A stretch of 64,000 bases of DNA, from the NCBI RefSeq assembly GCF_029338335.1, contig NZ_CP119797.1; one strand, given 5' to 3'. Under the pieces are notes generated by a model that searched no databases, had not been told where the DNA came from, and saw only the letters and a program-made list of their open reading frames with translations. The position numbers and the translations under genes are program-made. Positions 1 to 7,787 of this stretch are shown one piece after another (within the stretch, counting starts at the first letter, position 1; each line of letters begins with the position of its first letter). Origin of the DNA: Halomontanus rarus. GTDB taxonomy: Archaea; Halobacteriota; Halobacteria; Halobacteriales; Natrialbaceae.

Positions 1-419
1 GACGGTTCGAGCACGAAGATGACGTACCTCGAGAAGACGGACGAAGCGTGTTTCACGCTCTACGATGTCGACTCTGCGGGGAACTCGTCTTGTCTCACTT
101 ACTCAGCATCCAACCGTACACCTTTTCGATCTCATGGTTGCTCGCTTGCTTCTTGCTCCGGCCGTCCGTCTTTCCCTCGAGGATCTGTCGTTCGACCGTA
201 TTTAGTGCGAGCGAGAACGCGTGGCCATCACCGTTTACTGCCTTCGAGAACCGGCAGGAGCCTGGTGTCGCCGGCGATCATGAGTCGCGCGACCTCGCGA
301 ACGTCCTCGCGAGATTCGATGACAGTATCCCGGCGGAACGAAAATAGCGCTGTCCGGCAGCGTAGTGATCGCTGCGGCCTCGCTCGCTCGCTCAAAAAGT
401 GGATCGAAGGGCCGGCGGA
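1..419. other. Left-edge region without a confident gene
   Basis: No convincing gene is seen. On the minus strand, two out-of-phase segments read like protein: about 323-231 (contains EDVREVARLMIAGDTRLLPV) and about 230-95 (contains LNTVERQILEGKTDGRSKK, ending at a stop at 95-97). A change of frame near 230 would join them, so this may be the decayed 3' part of an unrecognised gene. The plus-strand reading frames here have low-complexity Arg/Ser composition and look like shadows. Confidence 0.3.
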
Positions 420-977
420 CTAGCCGAGGATGTACCGCAGTTTCGGGTACGTTTCGATCAGTGTCTGCCCGCCGACTCGGAGTTGTTCGATGTAGCGGTC
501 CGCGCCGAGGATCCGTCCCGCCCCGAACGCCGCCAGGGCCAGGAACAGGACGGCGTAGATCAGCGTCGAGTCGAACAGCGCCAACACGTCGCCCTCCCAG
601 CCACCGAGGTAGAAGGCGGTCATCTGGAGTGCTCCGCCGAGGGCCGCCAGGCGGACGAATCCGCCGACGATCAGCGCCACGCCGATCAACACTTGCGTGA
701 CCGGAATCACCACGTTGATGACCTCGAGCAGGACCGCGTTACCCGCCATCGCGGCGTACAGGCCGCTGACGGGGCTGGCTGGGTCGACGCCGTGGACGAG
801 ATAGCCGCCGGCGTCGAACGGTTCGCCGGTGAGCTTGCCGATGCCGGCGAAGAGAATCATCCCACCCAGCAGGAATCGCAGCGCGACGACGAACCACGCC
901 GACAGCGCGTGTGGCGTTCCCTCGAGCGATATTCCCGCGTACTGGCTTTCGAGTTTGTTTTGCGTGTCAGTTGCCAT
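420..977 (-). CDS. DoxX family membrane protein
   Basis: A 185-residue membrane protein with about four hydrophobic segments. The segment containing FVVALRFLLGGMILFAGIGK (residues about 28-48) is typical of the DoxX/SURF4-like family, and the polar stretch LTGEPFDAGGYLVHG follows it. The other hydrophobic segments lie at about 85-105, 112-135 and 138-155. Haloarchaeal DoxX proteins are small integral membrane proteins often linked to quinone or thiosulfate redox chemistry, but the precise role is not settled. The gene stands alone and reads away from the next gene at 1348. The family call is firm and the reaction unknown. Confidence 0.8.
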   Translation of the reverse strand: MATDTQNKLESQYAGISLEGTPHALSAWFVVALRFLLGGMILFAGIGKLTGEPFDAGGYLVHGVDPASPVSGLYAAMAGNAVLLEVINVVIPVTQVLIGVALIVGGFVRLAALGGALQMTAFYLGGWEGDVLALFDSTLIYAVLFLALAAFGAGRILGADRYIEQLRVGGQTLIETYPKLRYILG

Positions 978-1347
978 TGTCGGTCATCCCCTTACAGTTG
1001 AACGAAGGACGGGTATCCACTTGAATCGGGATTTCGATTCCTACACTGTGGGAACAGCGTCGATCGAACTGCCGTGGGTACGCGTCGTCTGTGAGACGAC
1101 CGAACTCGTTCCCCATCGATCGGACAGTCCGCGGCTCTCGCTCGCCGTACGCGCAGAATCGCGTTTCTGTCGTGCGAGCAGGTGTGCAGTGATTTTTCAG
1201 TGCCCACTATACCGTCCCCAGTCAGCGGTCACTTCTGATGTACCCACGAGATGGAGGCGTATCCAGAGACCGTCAATCGTGTCTCTCATTCCCACTGACC
1301 GGGAGTGAGTACCGGGACGTAAACGGGTCGGTCGAGACGTCTCATCT
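978..1347. other. Intergenic region between divergent genes
   Basis: About 370 bases between the DoxX gene (minus) and the winged-helix gene (plus). It must carry both promoters. I see no RNA gene, repeat or convincing reading frame. Confidence 0.5.
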
Positions 1348-1710
1348 ATGGCGCTCTCGAACGACCGATCGATTCCGTGCAAATTGAAAGACCGAGAACA
1401 GCTCCGTGAATGTAACCCGGAACTGATCGTCGAAACACTATCCGACGACGGTGCTCGAGACATATTTTTCTTCGTCGAGGAGCCGAGGACAGTCAAGGAG
1501 ATCTCTACAGAGTGCGAGATACCGAAGACGACAGCCTACAGAAAAGTCGAGACGCTCCTCGATGCCGGATTGATCGAGCCGGTCCCCCAACAATCGTCGA
1601 CGGGGGTAACGAAGTACGTGAAAGCGATCGAGTGCGTCTCGATAACGTACGACGAGCCGATGCGAATTCAGTGTGTCAAACACGGGCAATCGTTGTACTG
1701 CGAACCGTGA
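1348..1710 (+). CDS. Small winged-helix transcriptional regulator
   Basis: A 120-residue ArsR-like DNA-binding protein. Residues about 25-85 form a winged helix: the stretch PRTVKEISTECEIPKTTAYR fits the helix-turn-helix, followed by a wing (KVETLLDAGLIEPV). This is the usual haloarchaeal wHTH form, with a short tail and no separate ligand domain. C-terminal cysteines (IQC, LYC) could bind metal or sense redox state, which is inference. The next gene, at 1971, is a universal stress protein, so control of stress functions is plausible but unproven. Confidence 0.75.
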   Translation: MALSNDRSIPCKLKDREQLRECNPELIVETLSDDGARDIFFFVEEPRTVKEISTECEIPKTTAYRKVETLLDAGLIEPVPQQSSTGVTKYVKAIECVSITYDEPMRIQCVKHGQSLYCEP

Positions 1711-1970
1711 TCGTCGATACAGGTTCCGACGAGAACACACTTGCCGTCTCGAGGGTGCGACGATCCGGACGATTCACACCCCGACGGGAAGCTCATACAG
1801 GAGATCGGTCACTGAAAGGAGACCGTTCCACCCATTTATCTTTGTACCCGACGTACGATACTCGCATGGGACACTCGAAGTCGGAGCGCAACTATCGCGG
1901 ACGGAACTCTCGAGTCGACTCTGAAACGGGACGCCCAGTGCTCGAGAGTAACTCGACGCGGTACTGAACG

Positions 1971-2852
1971 ATGTACGACCAGATCCTCTTTCCAACCGAC
2001 GGCAGTCAGGGAGCAGCAGTCGCGTTCGACCACGTCGTCGACATCGCGACCGAACACGATTCGACGGTTCACATCCTCAACGTGGCAGATACGGCACAGT
2101 ACAGCGTCTTCCGGACGGAGGGTGCCGTCGTCGATGCCTTCAAGCGAGAGGGCGATCGGATCGTTCGTGATGCTGCTGACCGCGCACAACGACGTGGAGT
2201 AGACACGGTCGCCGAAGTCCGGCAAGGTGACCCGTACCGCACGATCGTCGAGTATACAGCCTCACAGGGTATCGACCTCGTCGTCATGCCGACCCACGGG
2301 CGTCGCGGTCTCGAGCGGTTCCTACTCGGGAGCACCACTGAGCGGGTTGTCAGACGGTCGGACGTTCCCGTGCTGACGATTCGGCCGGACGAGGACAGTA
2401 CGATCACGTATCCGTATCGGAACGTGTTGGTTCCGGTCGACGGAAGTGAGTGTGCGACGGAAGCGCTCTCGACGGGGGCCGACGCGGTAAACGCGGATAA
2501 CGCAACGCTTCACCTGCTTACGGTCGTCGATACCGTGAGCGTCGGGGTCGACGTCCGTTCCGATGCTCGGATAGCGATGTTGGAGGAGGCTGCGGACGAC
2601 GTTCTCGAAAACGCGTCGGCGGTCGCGAAAACCAACGGCGTCGAATCGGCTGCCGAAACGGTCGAATACGGGTCGTCGATCCCCGAGGAGATCCGCTCGT
2701 ACATCGAGGATCACGCCATCGACCTCGTCGTCGTCGGGACTCACGGGCGGACGGGCTTCGATCGGTACGTGCTCGGAAGCGTCGCCGAGTCTCTCGTGCG
2801 AACGTCTCCGGTTCCGGTACTGACGGTTCGGGAACCGACGCCGTCGGTGTAG
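1971..2852 (+). CDS. Universal stress protein, tandem UspA domains
   Basis: 293 residues forming two UspA domains of about 145 residues each. Domain 1 begins MYDQILFPTDGSQGA and carries the ATP-binding motif GRRGLERFLLGSTTERVVR near residues 110-128. Domain 2 begins YRNVLVPVDGSE near 150 and has a matching GRTGFDRYVLGSVAESLV near 262. The intact G-x2-G-x9-G(S/T) motifs suggest nucleotide binding. Universal stress proteins are cytosolic and usually tied to starvation or redox stress. It forms a pair with the opposite-strand Usp gene ending at 3112. The start is fixed by the conserved N-terminal strand. Confidence 0.92.
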   Translation: MYDQILFPTDGSQGAAVAFDHVVDIATEHDSTVHILNVADTAQYSVFRTEGAVVDAFKREGDRIVRDAADRAQRRGVDTVAEVRQGDPYRTIVEYTASQGIDLVVMPTHGRRGLERFLLGSTTERVVRRSDVPVLTIRPDEDSTITYPYRNVLVPVDGSECATEALSTGADAVNADNATLHLLTVVDTVSVGVDVRSDARIAMLEEAADDVLENASAVAKTNGVESAAETVEYGSSIPEEIRSYIEDHAIDLVVVGTHGRTGFDRYVLGSVAESLVRTSPVPVLTVREPTPSV

Positions 2853-3111
2853 CGGACGGTCCAATCGCTCTTCACGGCGATGAGTGGCGAGGGGCCGTCG
2901 AAGCAGATTCAGCGCGTACACCGAGGAAATTCGGAATCAGATCCGACCGTGCCCGAAAGCCACACGAACCGCCGGCCGACATTTTCGTCGCACGGTTCGA
3001 TAGCACCCCGATCAGGAAGCCGTCGAAACGGTCGAATCGAAGACGCCGCTCGCAGAGCGAGACAGTATGGCTCACGAGGGGACGAACTCGCGAGTAACGG
3101 TACCGACACCA

Positions 3112-3996
3112 TCACGACGACGAACGCGTCACGACTAGTACGGAGACGTCAGTCGTCCGAAGGAGAGTCGAGGTGACACTGCCGAGGACCCGGCGGCCGA
3201 GATTCGACCGGCCGCGTGCACCCATAACGACGAGGTCGATATCGTTCTCGTCGACGTACTCGCGGATCCCAGCAGCGACGCCGTCGTTCGACGGCGTCCG
3301 CACCACGGCGGTCGTAACCGCAGGGACCGTCTCGTCGAACTCCGTCGCCACGTCCTCGACGATGTCTTCGCCATTAGCCTCGAGTCGGTCGACGAATTCG
3401 CGTTCGAGACCACCCGCGCTGAAGGCCCCGCCTGCGGCCTGCAGATCGACGACGTTGAGGACGTGAACTGTCGATCCGTACCGCTGTGCGACCGCGGCGC
3501 CGTGTCGAGCGGCGCCGGCGGCGATTTCGCTTCCGTCAGCGGGAACGAGCAGATCGGAGTAGTCGGTCGTCGCGTCCGAGGCACCCTTCGGAACGACGAA
3601 GACGGGGACGTCGCTTCGGTGGAGGAGCCGTTCCGTGACGCCGCCGAGGAGCCGCTTTCCGAGCCCCGTCGTTCCCTGCCGGCCGACGACGATCAGTGTC
3701 GCGTCTCGTTCGGTTGCGTATTCGGCGATCCGGATCGCGGGCTTTCCCTCGGTTAGTTCCGTCGTCACCGGCTGGCCGATCGCGGACGCGAGTTCCTCGA
3801 TTTCTTCGAGAACGCTCGCACCGCGCTCTCGGAGTCGTGCCTTTTCGCCGGCGGTCGCGAGTCGAAGCGACTTCCGATCGACGACGTACGTGATGTCGAC
3901 GGTCGCATCGAAGCCGCGAGCGAACTCGAGTCCGCGTTTCGCTGCCCGTTCAGCCTCGTCGCTTCCGTCGACGGCGATTAGAATCCGGTCGTACAT
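3112..3996 (-). CDS. Universal stress protein, tandem UspA domains
   Basis: Two UspA domains in about 294 residues. Domain 1 starts MYDRILIAVDGSDEAERAA and has GRQGTTGLGKRLLGGVTERL. Domain 2 starts DYSDLLVPADGSEIAAGA and has GARGRSNLGRRVLGSVTSTL. I chose the ATG at 3996 because the domain begins there; an ATG at 4017 would add seven residues. It is convergent with the Usp gene ending at 2852. The two proteins are clearly the same family but diverged, so they are not a recent duplication. The predicted role is ATP-linked stress response. Confidence 0.9.
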   Translation of the reverse strand: MYDRILIAVDGSDEAERAAKRGLEFARGFDATVDITYVVDRKSLRLATAGEKARLRERGASVLEEIEELASAIGQPVTTELTEGKPAIRIAEYATERDATLIVVGRQGTTGLGKRLLGGVTERLLHRSDVPVFVVPKGASDATTDYSDLLVPADGSEIAAGAARHGAAVAQRYGSTVHVLNVVDLQAAGGAFSAGGLEREFVDRLEANGEDIVEDVATEFDETVPAVTTAVVRTPSNDGVAAGIREYVDENDIDLVVMGARGRSNLGRRVLGSVTSTLLRTTDVSVLVVTRSSS

Positions 3997-4065
3997 GACC
4001 CGGAGTTCGACACCCATACCCTTCGTTCTTCGCCAGGGGATCGAGACGGCCGGTTATGGATAACA

Positions 4066-4107
4066 CGAGAAAGCCCACGGCTTTAGCGGGGGATGAATCC
4101 GTCACTG
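4066..4107. repeat. IS200/IS605-type terminal hairpin, solo
   Basis: A GAGAAA lead-in precedes an imperfect hairpin with a CTTTAG loop (about 4074-4092), then GGATGAATCCGTCAC. It resembles the hairpin ends seen at 10208, 15923, 17303 and 17646 in lead-in, loop and TCAC end. No tnpA or tnpB gene adjoins it, although a decayed IS6 transposase begins about 20 bases away. It is probably a left-over IS1341-type end. The family assignment rests on pattern only. Confidence 0.45.
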
Positions 4108-4124
4108 CTGAACCAATCCACGTA

Positions 4125-4826
4125 TCACAACCTCCAGCGGCATTGTTCAGACGAGCCGATTCCAGAGTATGAGAAGTTCTGTAGCCATGTCTCTGCAGTT
4201 TTTGAATCGGCGTTTCTGAAACAGTTTCCGAACAAATAGGTTCGTAGTTTTATACCTTGGAAGACACGTTTGACGGCGTTTCGATTTCCGTGTCGTTCGT
4301 ATCGAAACCGGAGTTCGTGGCGGTGGTGTGCGACCTGTAGCCACGGTGCGGAATCGACGAGAAACACGGTGTCGGAGACGTCGTATTTCTCGGTGGGTTC
4401 GGAGAGAACGATCGAGGTAACAGCAGTACTTCGCGTCGGAAACGGTCGTGCATGCCGGAATTCGTTGGTTTCGGGATCGACCGCGGCGTATCGCCAGTAG
4501 CGCTGGTCGGTGAGTTCGATCATCGTCTCGTCAATGGTGACGTGATCCGGCGAGTTACCGATTGAGGGCTGTAACCCTATCTTTTGTACCCCGTTGTGAA
4601 CGGTAGATCGTATCTGCTCGACATCAAATCTCTCGAGTGTATAAACAGTATATAAATATGGTAATTTGTGGAGATGGTGCTGAATACCGAGGTGCATCAC
4701 CTCGCGCGGTGTCGCCTCTCGTGTAAATCTATCCTGGAGAGGGTGCCGGGTCATGCGGTTCTGTCCTCGGGACATCACGGACCACCTCGTCTGCTGGACG
4801 AAGCAGACGATCCAACTCCTCCTCAC
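4125..4826 (-). pseudogene. IS6-family transposase, frameshifted and catalytically altered
   Basis: The reading frame matches haloarchaeal IS6-family transposases. REATPREVMHLGIQHHL gives the N-terminal helix, HVTIDETMIELTDQRYW the first catalytic Asp, TVFLVDSAPWLQ the second Asp, and FRYERHGNRNAVKRVFQ the third motif. The usual Glu of that third motif (NxVERxF) is Lys here, so the DDE triad is broken. The C-terminus changes phase near 4165: the native ending LWNRLV followed by a stop at 4147 lies in another frame. Upstream of the REATP motif the frame is not family-like. This is most likely a dead element. A second decayed copy with the same Glu-to-Lys change lies at 19491. Confidence 0.8.
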
Positions 4827-4926
4827 TCAGATGACGGACGAGCTCACTGCGCCGGTCTCCTCCCATCACTCGCCCATCTCACCCCATGCCCATAACTTCC
4901 GTCACTTACTGAGCGCCTCTCGAACG

Positions 4927-4998
4927 CCACAGCCCTCGACACACCTGTTCAACCGCGAGAGCGGAACGTTTCGCACGAGAGAACAAGTCGTGTCGTAA
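4927..4998 (+). pseudogene. Remnant of tnpB C-terminal tail
   Basis: The last 23 codons of a tnpB gene are preserved, ending ESGTFRTREQVVS and a TAA stop at 4996. The same tail ends the tnpB at 16052-17302 (ESGMFRTREQVVS). Nothing TnpB-like precedes it; the flank belongs to another sequence. It is the 3' stump of a related IS200/IS605 element that has lost its body. Confidence 0.8.
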
Positions 4999-5107
4999 CC
5001 CAGTAAATATCCCACCTGCGGGACGGGAAGCCTCCCCGTCGTCGGGCTCCGCCCGACTGCCTGAGGGACCGTCGATCCCTCTCTGTTTATGGCGAGGAGG
5101 ATGTCAC
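4999..5107 (+). mobile_element. Solo IS200/IS605 right end
   Basis: It follows the tnpB stump directly and matches the right end of the full element at 17303-17364: both read CAAATATCCCACCTGCGG or a near match, then GGGAAGCC, and end GGCGAGGAGGATGTCAC. This copy carries about 45 extra bases of hairpin sequence (CGGGCTCCGCCCG, GGGACCGTCGATCCC) before the end. In characterised IS200/IS605 elements the 3' part of tnpB plus the right end encodes the guide RNA (omega RNA, sotRNA in haloarchaea), so this may be an orphan guide-RNA locus. Confidence 0.75.
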
Positions 5108-5273
5108 ACAAGGGCTACTGGACACTTTGCCGATGTCAGTTGGGAACGTCAGTAGGCTACGAACCGGTCCGACGGACTAGCTATCGAGGGAGCGATAGCA
5201 CTACTGGTCCGCTAGTCCCGGCCGCCGAGAACCACCCTGCAAGGTTATCTTCTCATCACGCGTACACATTGAC

Positions 5274-6161
5274 ATGGCTGAATCGACTTCACACACGCGT
5301 CCAAAGGGTGGTATCGAGACTACCCCCGACGGTGTCGGAAGTTGGTGGGTGTATCTCGCCGTCGCAGTAGGGGGAACGTGGGTTTTCTGGTTGGCGGCGA
5401 TCGCTCTTGGCGTGAGTTTCGACAGTGCTGCGGGACTTGTACTACTCTTGGTCGGCCTCGCTGTCCCCGGTGTGTCCGGTATCGTGTTTGTCTACCTCGT
5501 CTACGACGAACGTGGACGGGCTGACTTCTGGAACCGCGTCATCAATTCTCGACGCATTGGACTCCGCTGGCTCGTCGTGATTCTACTGGTACCCTTGAGC
5601 GTCGGCGTTCTCGCTGGCGTCGCGGATCTACTCCTCGGCGGAACCGGGCCAGTATGGGGTGAAGGCGTCACCGAATTCGGCGTGAACCCTCTCGCTATCC
5701 TCCCGGCGTTGTTCTTTGCGACCCTTCCCCCGATTCTCGAAGAGTTAGGATGGCGAGGGTATGCGTTAGATCGGCTGCAACTGAAGTGGTCGGCGTTGAG
5801 TGCGAGCGTGGTTCTGGGCGTCGTCTGGTCGCTTTGGCACCTTCCCCTGTTCTTTATCGAGGGGTCGTATCAGCACGACGCGGTCGGGTTCGCGACCACG
5901 GGCTTCTGGCTGTTCATGGCCGGGATCGTCGCGCTCTCGTTCGCGTTCACGTGGATCTACAACAACACGGAACGCAGCATTCTCGGCATCATCATCTTTC
6001 ATGGATGGGTGAACTTCACCGCCGAAATCATCGTGGTGCCGGACATCCCATACTACGCACTCTGGTTCGTACTCGCTGGGGCGATCGTCGCGATCTGGGG
6101 AGCCGAGACCATGACGAACGCTCCCGAAGTACCTCACCCTCCGCTACCGTCCAATCCATAG
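5274..6161 (+). CDS. CPBP family intramembrane metalloprotease
   Basis: 295 residues with about eight membrane segments. The CPBP (Abi/CAAX protease-like) signature is complete: EELGWRGYALDRL near residue 158 (EExxxR), VVWSLWHLPLFF near 185 (FxxxH-type), and HGWVNFTAEII near 243 (HxxxN/B). These Glu and His residues are the presumed catalytic and metal ligands within the membrane. Family members cleave prenylated or other membrane proteins, or act in immunity to peptides; the substrate here is unknown. A TATA-like GGTTATCTT about 27 bases before the ATG suggests a nearly leaderless transcript. Confidence 0.88.
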   Translation: MAESTSHTRPKGGIETTPDGVGSWWVYLAVAVGGTWVFWLAAIALGVSFDSAAGLVLLLVGLAVPGVSGIVFVYLVYDERGRADFWNRVINSRRIGLRWLVVILLVPLSVGVLAGVADLLLGGTGPVWGEGVTEFGVNPLAILPALFFATLPPILEELGWRGYALDRLQLKWSALSASVVLGVVWSLWHLPLFFIEGSYQHDAVGFATTGFWLFMAGIVALSFAFTWIYNNTERSILGIIIFHGWVNFTAEIIVVPDIPYYALWFVLAGAIVAIWGAETMTNAPEVPHPPLPSNP

Positions 6162-6199
6162 CTCAGGTCCGGACTGCGACTAGACCGTATCCAGTAGTT

Positions 6200-6436
6200 T
6201 CACCGGACAGACGTTCGATCTGGTACCAAACCTTTCTCATTGTCTTCGCGTTCGTGACTGCGCTTGGAGTTATTCTTGAAGGATAGATCGAAGTCATCCT
6301 TGAGCTGCTCAATCTGGTTGCGAACCGTACTGGCAGAGACATCGACTTTGTCAGTGATCTCTTGGACCGACCGATTCCACGCATTCAGTCGGAGTTCGTG
6401 CAGAATACCCCGATCTACGTTATCGAATTCAGTCAT
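6200..6436 (-). CDS. AsnC/Lrp-type HTH protein, probably truncated
   Basis: 78 residues. Residues 1-47 match the Lrp/AsnC-type helix-turn-helix: FDNVDRGILHELRLNAWNRS then VQEITDKVDVSASTVRNQIE. The normal continuation (a wing, then a RAM or other sensing domain) is missing; after QLKDDFD the sequence becomes unlike the family. It is therefore either a truncated regulator or a pseudogene with a frameshift near 6290. A TATA-like element (CTTTATCAT on the minus strand, about 6450) lies about 20 bases before the ATG, so transcription is plausible. Confidence 0.55.
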   Translation of the reverse strand: MTEFDNVDRGILHELRLNAWNRSVQEITDKVDVSASTVRNQIEQLKDDFDLSFKNNSKRSHEREDNEKGLVPDRTSVR

Positions 6437-6639
6437 ATTGTATTCTATGATAAAGACGCCAATAGTTGACCGAGTAAAACGAATCCGTCAGTTGCACCAA
6501 TACAATACCGACAGACAAGAGTGTAATATTTGCAGTCTGTACTCAGCACAGTATTTCTTGCCAAAATGGACTGCAACGAAGGGTAGATCTGTGCTTTGTT
6601 TATCGTGCGAACTGAGCGATTGGTAGCGGAAGAGTATGG

Positions 6640-6813
6640 CTAGCAGTAGTATACCCAGAAGGTGTGTTCGTTCGAACACTCGAGTTCCGCGTGATCACCG
6701 AACGCAGCGACGTACGGGCTGACCTTCAGTTCCACGTCCCTTTCTGGGACCGGTATGCTACTGTTCTCTCCGCACTGCGGACACGCGACTTCTCGAGTTT
6801 CTGTTACTTGCAT
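6640..6813 (-). CDS. Small zinc-ribbon protein (57 residues)
   Basis: A short gene easily missed by length cut-offs. It starts ATG at 6813 and ends TAG at 6640. The protein begins MQVTETREVACPQCGENSS and ends ELECSNEHTFWVYYC, with one CPxCG knuckle near residues 11-15 and a second Cys/His group (C-x3-H, then a terminal Cys). Small CPxCG-related zinc-finger proteins are abundant in haloarchaea and several affect stress fitness. The codons end in the G/C-rich pattern of real genes. Its 5' end overlaps, on the other strand, the start of the reading frame at 6755. Confidence 0.75.
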   Translation of the reverse strand: MQVTETREVACPQCGENSSIPVPERDVELKVSPYVAAFGDHAELECSNEHTFWVYYC

Positions 6814-7132
6814 CAGCGCTGATCACGCACTATACGCCACGAATGATAATGAACTACACCCACCTCTACTTGATAGGTTCGAGGTCACTAGATCCTCAAA
6901 CGTCTCGCACGACTGGCGTATCGTTCACGAGCGAGATGCATCGCTCGACAGGATCATTGCAGGCACTCCGGAGGCACACACGACCGACGGTTCCGACCTC
7001 GAGGTCCCCGACGAGACACCGGCTCACACGTGCCCGAACTGCGGCGAATCGGCCTTTCAGATGACCGTACGAGGACCAGCCGATCGCGTCTTCGATCCCT
7101 GTGGTTGTCGGATTCCACACGTTGACCGCTAG
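6755..7132 (+). CDS. Hypothetical protein with C-terminal zinc ribbon
   Basis: The convincing part is the C-terminal third: HTCPNCGESAFQMTVRG then DRVFDPCGCRIPHVDR, a CPxCG knuckle followed by a C-G-C pair, as in haloarchaeal small zinc-finger proteins. The first 30 residues come from sequence antisense to the 57-residue zinc protein and are not convincing. No ATG, GTG or TTG lies between 6755 and the zinc motif in this frame, so the native 5' end may be lost. Treat it as a possible truncated gene. Confidence 0.5.
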   Translation: MLLFSPHCGHATSRVSVTCISADHALYATNDNELHPPLLDRFEVTRSSNVSHDWRIVHERDASLDRIIAGTPEAHTTDGSDLEVPDETPAHTCPNCGESAFQMTVRGPADRVFDPCGCRIPHVDR

Positions 7133-7271
7133 TCGACGCCGACACCATCTGTGTGAATAGTCCCACCCGAAACGACGATCTCTCCTTTCCTGAGTATGTC
7201 TAAATATAGCACGGAAAACATGACGGGGTAGTGTTAAGCACGCTCGTGACGAATACCCATTCAGAGACGCG

Positions 7272-7547
7272 ATGTCTAATCTCAACGATCCACGACCGCC
7301 ACTCCCGGAGTGGATTCTCGACGCCTACGACGTGCTCGCGACTCACGCAACCGAGGTGGAAGACGACTGCGATACACAGGCGATCACTCGAGACAACGCG
7401 GTCGACGTTCTCCTCGCGACTGAAGAACTCACCCTCGAACCCGAAGACGTAGACTACGTCCTCCGGCGACTCCTCGAGCGGGGTTACTTCTACGAAGTCG
7501 ACGACGAACTTCGTGTGACGACGCCGACGGACTACAGTGACAACTGA
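7272..7547 (+). CDS. Conserved-looking haloarchaeal hypothetical protein
   Basis: 91 residues, acidic and free of cysteine. It is helical in pattern: LPEWILDAYDVLATHATEVE, then AITRDNAVDVLLATEELTLE, then EDVDYVLRRLLERGYFYEVD followed by a short strand (ELRVTTPT). The last part resembles the recognition helix and wing of a winged-helix domain, so nucleic-acid binding is possible but unproven. It stands alone, with its own upstream gap and 240 bases before the kinase gene. Confidence 0.6.
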   Translation: MSNLNDPRPPLPEWILDAYDVLATHATEVEDDCDTQAITRDNAVDVLLATEELTLEPEDVDYVLRRLLERGYFYEVDDELRVTTPTDYSDN

Positions 7548-7787
7548 AACCATTCACACACTGATCGTACAGCCGTCTTCCGATCAGGTCCGTAGTAACG
7601 TCCAGTTGTCACTATCGCCCATCTCGTCTGCAGAGACTATCGTGGCCGCTCGAGACGATATAATACGAACGGAATCCGAAGTTGTTGATCGACAGTAGTC
7701 AGTAGTAGCGGACACGCGGGCGGAGTAGTTCGTACGCACTCGACCGAAAGAAGACTCTTATCTGTGGCAGCCACTTCTCCTCTTAAA

